In this document: one piece after another, positions 20,267 through 28,019 of the stretch
Layout: each line of letters opens with the position of its first letter
How positions within the stretch are numbered: the stretch's first letter is position 1
DNA from: an uncultured Prevotella sp.
GTDB lineage: Bacteria; Bacteroidota; Bacteroidia; Bacteroidales; Bacteroidaceae
Direction of reading: 5' to 3'
NCBI GenBank assembly: GCA_934254985.1
Contig: CAKQMS010000005.1
Coordinates: 1 to 64,000 of the forward strand
DNA: 64,000 nucleotides
The notes under the pieces: model-generated
Seen by the model: the letters and a program-made list of their open reading frames with translations, nothing else
The model's database searches: none
What the model was told of the DNA's origin: nothing
Translations under genes and position numbers: made by a program

Positions 20267-22009
20267 ATGATAGAAACGAGACTGTTACGCAAAGGAACAG
20301 AATATATTCTACTTTTGCTATTAGCAATATTTGTGGCGTCGTGTGATTCAAGAAATAAGAATCATCAAGTGTCTTCTACTCCAAAAGAAAAGGAAGTAAC
20401 TCTTCTTCGGAAAATAGCAACCATATATATTGATAAGCCAAAGAAAGCTCTGCAGATGCTTGATTCTGCAGAGCAACATAGGCTGATATCTATAGAAAAA
20501 ATACAAAACCTTAGGGCTATGTCATATTTCTATGGACTTGATAATCCCAAGAAAGCTTTGGAGTGTGCTAATAAAGGCTATTCTACCGCTATTGAGAATG
20601 TAGATACCTTAGCTCAGCTCAATAGTCTGAAGGTGTTGGTTACTATCTATTATATGCAAAGCCATTATACAGATGTGATAATAAAATCGAATGAAGCTAT
20701 AGAACTTGCACTTAAAATAAAAGATAAAGAGTCTGTGGCTTTCTTCTATATGGCTTTAGGAAGTGCAAAGTCAGAGATAGACAACTTACATGATGCTTTA
20801 GACTATCTGAACAGAAGTATTGAGATATACCAGACTATTGTTGAAGATAGCGCAAGATGGGCTACTTATGACAATATGCTATATGCATTGACCAAGCAAG
20901 TTGATGCGTATGCAAGTAATCGTTTTTACGATAAGGCTGTTTCGTTAATACCTCGATGCGTCAAATTATTAGATTATCTAAAAAAATCAAATTCTGCCAC
21001 CATAGGTCTTAATGATCTTCGTGAAGCCGAACTTATGGCAACATGTTCGAAGGCTTATTATGGTGCTGGTGACACCAAAAATGCTGAGAAATGCTATGAG
21101 AAGTTGAAACTAACAAAATATGGTAATACAGCTCATGGAATAGCACTTGCTGTGCCATATCTTGTTAACTCTGGACAGTATGCAGAAGCCATTAGATGTA
21201 TAAAGATTCAGAAGAAGCATATGCAGGAGCATCATAGTATTGTTACCTATTATTATATAAAGTCTTTACTCCGCAATGAGTTTATGTGCTATTATAATCT
21301 TAATATGAACAAAGAGGCTTCCTTTTCTGCTTATGAAAATATGGTTGTGGCAGATAGTCTTAGAGCCAGAGAGAAGAAAGACTATGTAAGGGCTGTGAAG
21401 AAAGTATTTGCCGATAGAGATATACAACTCCAGCTTATTAAGCATGAACAAAAGGCTGAGACCAACCAGATTGTTATTATCTTGGCAACGATTCTCGTAG
21501 TAGCCCTTGGTTTGCTGTTGGCAATATCAATAAGATATAATAATATTCTAAGACGTAAAGATAGGGCAAACCTTGCAGCAATGGAGGAGTTGCGCAAGCT
21601 ATACAACGAGCGTACTCGTCAACATACAGATACCATATCGGTTGATGAAAACGAGGAAGATGACGAAGATAGAAAGATGTTTGTGGTGATATACAACGAG
21701 ATAATCACTCGTAAGCTATATCTGCAACCAGGCTTTAGTCGTGATGATGCAATATCTATAGTACCTATGAGCATGAAGCAGTTCTCTGCTCTGTTCCAAA
21801 AGTATTCTACAGGTTTTGTATCATTCGTCAATAACTTGCGTCTTGAACATTCGTTGGAGCTTATACGTAGCAACCAGGAATATACTATAGAAGGAATTGC
21901 TTTGGATAGTGGATTCTCTAATCGTCAGACTTTCCATCGACTCTTTGTAGAGAAGTATGGAATGACACCAACGGAATATAAACGATTACTTAGTACAGAA
22001 AACACTTAA
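20267..22009 (+). CDS. Membrane-anchored TPR sensor with C-terminal AraC DNA-binding domain
   Basis: A 580-residue protein. It has an N-terminal hydrophobic segment with a lipobox-like FVASC (Cys about residue 26), TPR-like helices across about 45-385, a transmembrane helix at about 402-425 (IVIILATILVVALGLLLAIS) and an AraC/XylS helix-turn-helix domain at about 490-575 (IEGIALDSGFSNRQTFHRLF). This predicts a periplasmic TPR sensor joined directly to a cytoplasmic DNA-binding domain, with no kinase. It lies 44 bases after the MG2-like gene and may be cotranscribed. Its target is unknown; the SusCD operon or the MG2-like gene is a reasonable guess. Confidence 0.8.
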   Translation: MIETRLLRKGTEYILLLLLAIFVASCDSRNKNHQVSSTPKEKEVTLLRKIATIYIDKPKKALQMLDSAEQHRLISIEKIQNLRAMSYFYGLDNPKKALECANKGYSTAIENVDTLAQLNSLKVLVTIYYMQSHYTDVIIKSNEAIELALKIKDKESVAFFYMALGSAKSEIDNLHDALDYLNRSIEIYQTIVEDSARWATYDNMLYALTKQVDAYASNRFYDKAVSLIPRCVKLLDYLKKSNSATIGLNDLREAELMATCSKAYYGAGDTKNAEKCYEKLKLTKYGNTAHGIALAVPYLVNSGQYAEAIRCIKIQKKHMQEHHSIVTYYYIKSLLRNEFMCYYNLNMNKEASFSAYENMVVADSLRAREKKDYVRAVKKVFADRDIQLQLIKHEQKAETNQIVIILATILVVALGLLLAISIRYNNILRRKDRANLAAMEELRKLYNERTRQHTDTISVDENEEDDEDRKMFVVIYNEIITRKLYLQPGFSRDDAISIVPMSMKQFSALFQKYSTGFVSFVNNLRLEHSLELIRSNQEYTIEGIALDSGFSNRQTFHRLFVEKYGMTPTEYKRLLSTENT

Positions 22010-22068
22010 CAAAAGAAGATAAACTTAAATCTTTCTATCAGTAGCTGAAATCTCGTATTTATGCTTCG

Positions 22069-22076
22069 GGGGGGGT
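22069..22076. repeat. Run of eight G
   Basis: An uninterrupted G8 tract in an otherwise AT-rich gap, 60 bases after the AraC regulator gene. It is the type of tract that can slip during replication, but it lies in no coding frame. Confidence 0.4.
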
Positions 22077-22103
22077 AAAAACTGAATAAAATATGTGGTT
22101 TTA

Positions 22104-22183
22104 TGCGTCAAATAGTAAATGAATACTATTTTTACGCAATGAACATGTTGGGCGTAAGTAGTTGATTATTAATATACGCCCAA
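22104..22183. repeat. Two consecutive inverted repeats in the convergent gap
   Basis: The first has AATAGTA / TACTATT inside an outer TGCGT / ACGCA (22104-22138). The second is a perfect TTGGGCGTA / TACGCCCAA (22148-22156 and 22175-22183). Neither is followed by a T-run, so they are not plain terminators. They could be protein sites or RNA structure at the end of the regulator transcript. Confidence 0.5.
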
Positions 22184-22233
22184 ATTGTTACATCATTTAT
22201 TTTCTTTTGTTACACCTTTATGGCTTGTTTTTA

Positions 22234-22263
22234 TTTGAGTTTAGCAATAAAGGCTTACCTTTG
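22234..22263 (+). promoter_or_regulatory. Orphan promoter (TTTG - 18 - TACCTTTG)
   Basis: TTTG at 22234-22237 and TACCTTTG at 22256-22263, spaced by 18 bases, match the Bacteroidetes promoter. No convincing gene follows; a terminator hairpin lies about 110 bases downstream. Confidence 0.55.
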
Positions 22264-22268
22264 TAATG

Positions 22269-22440
22269 CTGATAGGGAATACCTTATGCTATATTGTTTG
22301 ACATTATTGTCAGAGATGAATATGGCTTTAAACTCTTTCGGAATTTATATCAACTCAAATCTAACAACACAGAGACCAAAGAACAATACCAGTTTTATCC
22401 TACAGCAATAAGCAACTGGTTGTTCTTTGGTCTCCTATTT
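22269..22440 (+). ncRNA. Candidate small RNA or short transcript (orphan promoter to terminator)
   Basis: The interval between the orphan promoter and the strong hairpin at 22372-22434 defines a possible 170-base transcript. A 41-codon frame (ATG at 22287, stop at 22410-22412) is present, but its stop falls in the hairpin loop and it looks like no known protein. I therefore call this noncoding with low confidence. Confidence 0.3.
22372..22440 (+). terminator. Long-stem terminator between convergent genes
   Basis: A 19-bp stem (arms 22372-22392 and 22416-22434, the left arm with a 2-base bulge) with a 23-base loop, followed by CTATTTTTA. It lies 54 bases from the end of the minus-strand GH115 gene and could stop transcription from both sides. 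Confidence 0.7.
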
Positions 22441-22487
22441 TTATCAATAGCTGTTATATGTTTTACGAATAACTACTATCCGTGTTT

Positions 22488-25001
22488 TTAATAGCGTATC
22501 TTTGTTGGAATTACATAAAACTTACGGTTGGTCTTGTTGTCTAACATTAGCTGATCGATGAGTATGTGTTCATCTAAGGCGGTAATAGTTATTGTATGTT
22601 TTCCTGCTTTGAGGTTTATTGGCATTGTGCGTAATGCTTGCCCTCTCATCACATTCTCTTTCCAACGGTCAGAGCGGAATGGTTCTTTCAAAGAATATTC
22701 TTCAGATACCGATTTGCCATCTTCACTTGTTATTGTCACTTTGTAGCGAATATCTCCCTTGTCATTGGCTTGGGTTGGAATAGTTGCTGTGTATAGCATG
22801 CCATTCAAGTCTGATTGTATATTTATGTCGAACAAGATACTACCATTCTTTGGTATACTTACAGCCTTCATGCTATGTCCAAGCATGTCTATAGTCTTCA
22901 CGTTTGTTGTTGCAGAGCTATATTCTGCAGCATTTATTGCTATTGCGCCATCGCTCTTGATAGTGTAGTGAGCTTTGTCTTTGGTGGCATATTTCTCTAT
23001 TTCTTTCTCTGTTGGTACAATAGGAAGAATAGGACCATTGAAGACATTGAGGTCGCGAGGCATAAAGTTCATATTACCCTTCCACTTACCATTAGCCATA
23101 TCATTATTATAATACTCGGTGAGTGCACGAATGTCGTAATATGCTTTGAGGCTTCGTGATGCTGCTGTGAGAAGTGCATCATGACGAGAATTTACGTAGT
23201 TATCCATTTGTCCCATACACAAAGAACGAGCTTTTTGCGCTTCGAGCATCTTTGTTGCCATAAGCGATGCGCAATATACAGGGTATTTAATAGCTGCAAA
23301 GTATGCATCTTTTAATTGTGCTGGCACCTTAGTGCCTATTTGTTCAATGCTGTCCACGATGTTGCGATAATCTTCAAGATATCTGTTAGTCTCGTTGCCA
23401 AAAGCTGTAGTAAACTCTGTATCTGTAACCTGTGAGCGTCCACGTGGATAGCGTTTACGATCGAGTTCCACTTGGCTCCATCCCATAAACTCAGGTCGAC
23501 GAATGCCGCATAGACGATAATATTCTTGCATCTGAGGAAGAAGCATACTTCCAATACTATTGCCAAACTGCATTTGCAACCATTGTTTTAGGTGGTTTGA
23601 TATGCCATCGTAGCTTATGCTGTTTATATTCCATGCCATATCGAGGAATAGTTCCAATTGGTATGCTGCAATCTTCGGGTCGTGAACATTTACTATCCAT
23701 AGCTTACGTGCATTATGGTCGTAAGCCTGCTTCATTTCATTATAAATAAGTCCTGGTTGCTCGGTTGTTAACCACATATAGTCATGAGGTCTACCCCAGT
23801 AGCTCAGATGATAGTATACGCCAGCACCACCACTACGTTTCTGCTGTTCTTCGTCAGATAGTCGAGTCATATATCCGTAGTTGTCATCACACCACATTAG
23901 CGTTACGTCGTCAGGCACTTGTAGTCCATTCTCATATATGTTGAGTACCTCTTTGTATGGCACAAACACCTGTGGCACCTTTTCTACATTCTTATCGAAA
24001 TGTTTCTTTATTAGGTCTTGCTGACAGTCTATAACAGCCTGCAAACCTTCCAACTTCTCTTTTTTTGTCTTTACGCCTTGCATGTCGCCATCATGAATAC
24101 CACGCATGCCGATAGTAAAGAAGTATTCTCCCCCTTTAACCTCTTTCAGTCTTTCGATCCAATAGTTTTCTACTTCTTTACGATTAGTAATGAAGTTGTA
24201 TGCTCCTCGTTTGCTCTCGTCCCATTCGTCAACATTGTTACGCAATAAAGGTTCGCAATGACTCGAGCCAACGATAATACCACAAGAGTCTGCCATTTCT
24301 CTGTTGCCATCGACTTTAAAGAAGGCGGTTGTTCCAGTATGCATTCCTGGCCATATTGCATTTGCACGCAGACGAAGCATTAGCTCGAATATGCGTTTAT
24401 ATACTTTAGGGCCTATGCTTCCGTATGGTTGCGAGGGATCGAAACCTACACCCGACCAGTTGCGTATAGTCCAGTCTTCATCGTTTAAGAATATTCCTCT
24501 GTATTCTACAGATGGACTTTGGCAAGTCTCATAGTTGTCAGCTAATGATAGATACTTCTTTCGTTCAGGAGTAACATCTCCCCACCATACCCATGGTGAA
24601 ACGCCTGCATTACGCGATAGTTCAAGAATGCCATACGCACATCCGCGGCCATTGTTGCCTACGATGATAATGGTTTCATTCTTCACACCAAGATAGAAAC
24701 AGTCTTTCTCTTTTACTATTCGTTGTGTCGGAATACCTTTAGCAGAAAGATTTTTGATGATATTTGCCGATGCTTTATCAAGTTCATAGATTTCTATTTT
24801 GGCATTTCTAAGTGCAGTAGGTTTTATTCCTGTGACCTGCAACATGTCGCTATCGAACATCTGCAAGGCGATGTCTACTACAGGAGCAGTCTTTGTTTTT
24901 ATGCAATAGCTTACAGGTTGTTTGCCATCAAACCATTCTATAGCATTCGCCATACCATTATATAATAAGGTGAGGACGAAAATCAATATTATTTTCTTCA
25001 T
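22488..25001 (-). CDS. GH115 family alpha-glucuronidase
   Basis: An 837-residue protein with a signal peptide (cleavage near ANA). The segments SPWVWWGDV, VEYRGIFLNDEDW and NAIWPGMHTGTTAF match glycoside hydrolase family 115, whose members remove (4-O-methyl)glucuronic acid from xylan or arabinogalactan side chains. The C-terminal portion (from about 650) is beta-rich, as in the family. It lies 26 bases downstream of the GH2 gene on the same strand, so both are probably one transcript. The setting, with a beta-galactosidase and a rhamnogalacturonan lyase nearby, favours arabinogalactan or RG-I side chains over xylan. Confidence 0.85.
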   Translation of the reverse strand: MKKIILIFVLTLLYNGMANAIEWFDGKQPVSYCIKTKTAPVVDIALQMFDSDMLQVTGIKPTALRNAKIEIYELDKASANIIKNLSAKGIPTQRIVKEKDCFYLGVKNETIIIVGNNGRGCAYGILELSRNAGVSPWVWWGDVTPERKKYLSLADNYETCQSPSVEYRGIFLNDEDWTIRNWSGVGFDPSQPYGSIGPKVYKRIFELMLRLRANAIWPGMHTGTTAFFKVDGNREMADSCGIIVGSSHCEPLLRNNVDEWDESKRGAYNFITNRKEVENYWIERLKEVKGGEYFFTIGMRGIHDGDMQGVKTKKEKLEGLQAVIDCQQDLIKKHFDKNVEKVPQVFVPYKEVLNIYENGLQVPDDVTLMWCDDNYGYMTRLSDEEQQKRSGGAGVYYHLSYWGRPHDYMWLTTEQPGLIYNEMKQAYDHNARKLWIVNVHDPKIAAYQLELFLDMAWNINSISYDGISNHLKQWLQMQFGNSIGSMLLPQMQEYYRLCGIRRPEFMGWSQVELDRKRYPRGRSQVTDTEFTTAFGNETNRYLEDYRNIVDSIEQIGTKVPAQLKDAYFAAIKYPVYCASLMATKMLEAQKARSLCMGQMDNYVNSRHDALLTAASRSLKAYYDIRALTEYYNNDMANGKWKGNMNFMPRDLNVFNGPILPIVPTEKEIEKYATKDKAHYTIKSDGAIAINAAEYSSATTNVKTIDMLGHSMKAVSIPKNGSILFDINIQSDLNGMLYTATIPTQANDKGDIRYKVTITSEDGKSVSEEYSLKEPFRSDRWKENVMRGQALRTMPINLKAGKHTITITALDEHILIDQLMLDNKTNRKFYVIPTKIRY

Positions 25002-25027
25002 GTATTGTTAAATTGCTGTTTCAATAA

Positions 25028-27829
25028 TTATTTTCCACCCTCCGACTTAGTAGTTGGAGCTAAGATGTTGTCGAATCTCAGTAAATAGGTATCATATTGT
25101 GTAAGGAAAGGCTTGAAAGGCTTTGCCATATATGCAGGTTGGCTAAATAATTTGTTTGCAATTTCTGGCAACTTACCATTCTTTATACGGTACATAGAGA
25201 ATGAGCATTTTCTGCTTTCGCTCTTATCAGCCCAAACCTTGAATGCTGAGCGAGCAAACTTTGGACCCTGTCCGCTTACTGCAGCATTTACTGTTACAAT
25301 GATGCCACGGTCGGTCTGCTCGAAGTTGATATTCATGGTACTGTCAGCCACAATTACTATACCGTTGCCATCCTTGTCGCTAAGGTAGCATGCCTCTACA
25401 TCCATTCTGTTGCCTTCGAAATAAATGTCATCTTTCTGTAGTGCCCATACCCCATATCTATTGGCTTGGTGGCGACCAGGATACGAGGCATAAGGACCTT
25501 CGCCTATCCATTGTACGCGGTCGATATTGCTATCCAAAAGATAAGCCAAACCTAATTCTGAAATAAAACAGTCGGCAGTATCATTGGTTAATGTGCCGTC
25601 TATATGTATGCCGCCATGGGCATTTGTTGCAGTCTGAATATCTGTCTTTATATTAAGCAATTCGCCCTTAGCCTCGCCATTTACTATTGGCACGATATAT
25701 TTTGTTTGATATTTGCCCTTTTCGGTAATACGCTCAGCCATAGTTACTTTTCTGCCTGCACGAACCAATGCGCCATGTTGTATCATATCCATAGGGCTGC
25801 CACTTCCTTCCCAAGCTATATCAGGCTTGTTTATAATAAAGCTTTGTCGCAAGAAATGGTTCCCATCCTTATCGCTAAGGTCGAATATTAGTAGACTAAA
25901 TCCATCAACCTCTTTTATTGGTAGTTGGTAAGTAGCTTTCGCTCTTGGTTCACAATTAGGTGAGAAAGCACCACGAGCTATAGTGTCCCCATTGTTTGTT
26001 TGTGCCCAGTTGATAGTTACATAGTCTTTTAAGTTTACGAAGTCGAAGCGGTTTACGATATTCAGTACACCCTCTTTAACATCCGAAATAAAAGCGCGAG
26101 CATAGTTGTGCTGAAGTTCATAATAGTTAGGCAATGGTGTGCGGTCTGCATACAACATGCCATCTGTACCTTGGTTTCCATTCATTTCGAATCCACAATC
26201 CGTAGATGTGTATACCTTTTGGTCTTCTTCGCTACCATCTGTACGCCATATTGAGAATTCCTTGCTTACGTTCTTGAATGGCATACCTTGGTCTACCCAT
26301 TCCCAAACGCTACCTCCCGCAATACAAGGAGTTTGTTCAATGATTTCCCACTGTCTGTCGTGGTCTTCGAATGATATACCCAGACTGTGGCAATATTCGG
26401 TGAATATTATAGGTCGGTCGCCTTTGGTGTAGTAGTCGCGTATTTGTGAAGTTGTAGGGTAGTGAGGAGCATAGATGTCTGCCACTTTAGGAAACTTTTC
26501 GAAGCCTATACTTCTGAAATAGCTACCTTTCTGTGGGTAGCATATTGGGCGACTGCTGTCTAATGATTTAGCATATTCTCCAAGTTTTACGCATGTGTTA
26601 GGTAGCCGATTCTCGTTACCGATGCTCCAAACAATTACGCAAGCGTGGTTCTTGTCGCGCATCATCGTTGATGCCACCCTTTGCTTCATGTTATATTGAT
26701 AGTCAGCCTTTTTTAGATTCTTTTCTCCGCGGCTACCCATAGAAGCCTCGTTGACAACATAGAATCCTAAAGAGTCTGCAAGTTCATAGAATCGTGGTTC
26801 TCGAGCATAATGACTTGTGCGGATATAGTTTATAGAAGCCTCCTTCATTAGTTTCATATCCTTTTTTGTTAACTCTTCGCTTATCACCTTAACAGTCTTA
26901 GGATCTGTAGCATGACAAGTTACACCACGAAGTTTTACAGGCTTACCATTCACCTTTAGTAAGTTGCCGTCGATGCTTATTTCGCGTATGCCAACCTTTT
27001 GAGTGAAAGTCTGTATGTCGTTTTTCTTATCCTTGAGCTTTACGGTGAGATTATATAAATAAGGTGTCTCAGCAGTCCATAAATGCGGATTAGCCACCTT
27101 CATCCTGTTGCCTTCGGCTACAATCTTGCCTGTAGCATCAGTAAGAGTATATTCCAAACGATTATCTTTGCGAGCGTTGGCAATAGTCGCATCGATATTT
27201 ACCGAACCATCCATTTTTGTGTCAACTCTGATATCGCAGATATGAGTATTTGGATATGCAAAAAGAGTTACATCACGGTCTATACCCATAGGAGCCCAGT
27301 CGTCGTAGCAGTCAAACTCAAACCCGCGGAATCTTGAATAAACCCTCATAGCAAGTTCCTGCTTACCTTTCTTCTGTAGATATGGAGTGATGTCAAATTG
27401 GCATGTGTTATATCCACATTCCCATGTTCCTACATATTTATTGTTTATCCATAGGTCATATCCTCTGAGCACACCATCGAGTCTGATACCTATTCGTTCT
27501 CCTTTCCATTCATCAGGTATTGTGAACGATGTGCGATAATATCCTGTTAGACTATCAGGAAAGGAATATTTAGCTTTGCATAGTCCATATGCCTCCCAAC
27601 ATCCAGGCACATCAATATTAGTCCATGTGTTGTCCTGTGCAGGAACAGTTTTGTCATCACCAATGCCTTTTATGACTTTGATGTTCCATTTTCCGTTTAG
27701 CGACATTTTCTTAGCGCTATCTGTAATAGGCCAAATATCTTTCAGAGCATCGCTTACCTGTGCTTGAACTTGCGAACCGTAGGTCGCAGCCATGAGCAAT
27801 AATGTAATGAGTTTTGATTTGTTTGTCAT
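25028..27829 (-). CDS. GH2 beta-galactosidase (LacZ-like)
   Basis: A 933-residue secreted enzyme with a signal peptide ending near VQAQ (residue 24). Domains in order are a sugar-binding jelly roll (YYRTSFTIP..., about 60-210), an Ig-like domain, a TIM barrel with acid/base Glu in WSIGNEN (about 404) and nucleophile Glu in FTEYCHSLG (about 477), and a C-terminal LacZ-type small-chain domain with VQWIGEGPYASYPGR. This domain order is that of LacZ-type beta-galactosidases. It heads a two-gene minus-strand operon with GH115 and probably trims galactose from arabinogalactan or RG-I side chains. Confidence 0.9.
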   Translation of the reverse strand: MTNKSKLITLLLMAATYGSQVQAQVSDALKDIWPITDSAKKMSLNGKWNIKVIKGIGDDKTVPAQDNTWTNIDVPGCWEAYGLCKAKYSFPDSLTGYYRTSFTIPDEWKGERIGIRLDGVLRGYDLWINNKYVGTWECGYNTCQFDITPYLQKKGKQELAMRVYSRFRGFEFDCYDDWAPMGIDRDVTLFAYPNTHICDIRVDTKMDGSVNIDATIANARKDNRLEYTLTDATGKIVAEGNRMKVANPHLWTAETPYLYNLTVKLKDKKNDIQTFTQKVGIREISIDGNLLKVNGKPVKLRGVTCHATDPKTVKVISEELTKKDMKLMKEASINYIRTSHYAREPRFYELADSLGFYVVNEASMGSRGEKNLKKADYQYNMKQRVASTMMRDKNHACVIVWSIGNENRLPNTCVKLGEYAKSLDSSRPICYPQKGSYFRSIGFEKFPKVADIYAPHYPTTSQIRDYYTKGDRPIIFTEYCHSLGISFEDHDRQWEIIEQTPCIAGGSVWEWVDQGMPFKNVSKEFSIWRTDGSEEDQKVYTSTDCGFEMNGNQGTDGMLYADRTPLPNYYELQHNYARAFISDVKEGVLNIVNRFDFVNLKDYVTINWAQTNNGDTIARGAFSPNCEPRAKATYQLPIKEVDGFSLLIFDLSDKDGNHFLRQSFIINKPDIAWEGSGSPMDMIQHGALVRAGRKVTMAERITEKGKYQTKYIVPIVNGEAKGELLNIKTDIQTATNAHGGIHIDGTLTNDTADCFISELGLAYLLDSNIDRVQWIGEGPYASYPGRHQANRYGVWALQKDDIYFEGNRMDVEACYLSDKDGNGIVIVADSTMNINFEQTDRGIIVTVNAAVSGQGPKFARSAFKVWADKSESRKCSFSMYRIKNGKLPEIANKLFSQPAYMAKPFKPFLTQYDTYLLRFDNILAPTTKSEGGK

Positions 27830-27883
27830 TAGTATATTATTTATGTTATATTACTTTTCGTTACGTTATATAGGTTTCGGTTG

Positions 27884-27891
27884 CAAAATTA
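27884..27891 (-). promoter_or_regulatory. Possible -7 element of the GH2-GH115 operon
   Basis: Read on the minus strand this is TAATTTTG, a TAnnTTTG match 55 bases before the GH2 start codon. No good -33 box is found at 18-21 bases, so confidence is limited; an activator-dependent promoter would fit. Confidence 0.45.
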
Positions 27892-27965
27892 CGGCAATTA
27901 TTATCTTTAGGGCGCACAATAAATCTCAAAAAACGTGCATGCAGTATCAAATTAGTTGTTTATAC

Positions 27966-27997
27966 TTAGGCTGTTAGTTATCTTTTTTGTATCTTTG
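27966..27997 (+). promoter_or_regulatory. Promoter of the propeller/AraC regulator; decides its start
   Basis: TATCTTTG (27990-27997) is a -7 match with a weak TTAGG at -33 (27966-27970), spacing 19. Transcription should start near 28003, which is downstream of the TTG at 27987. The ATG at 28020 is therefore the start codon. Confidence 0.6.
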
Positions 27998-28019
27998 CAC
28001 CATAGTTGAAACCTACGAT

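Noticed and set aside
22220..22491. Two overlapping small frames (about 63 and 65 codons) in the gap after the TPR/AraC regulator
   Set aside because: One stops inside the terminator loop, the other runs through the terminator hairpin and starts with TTG. Neither has a recognisable family.
27987..28019. TTG start of the propeller/AraC regulator
   Set aside because: It lies upstream of the predicted transcription start; the ATG at 28020 opens the signal segment.
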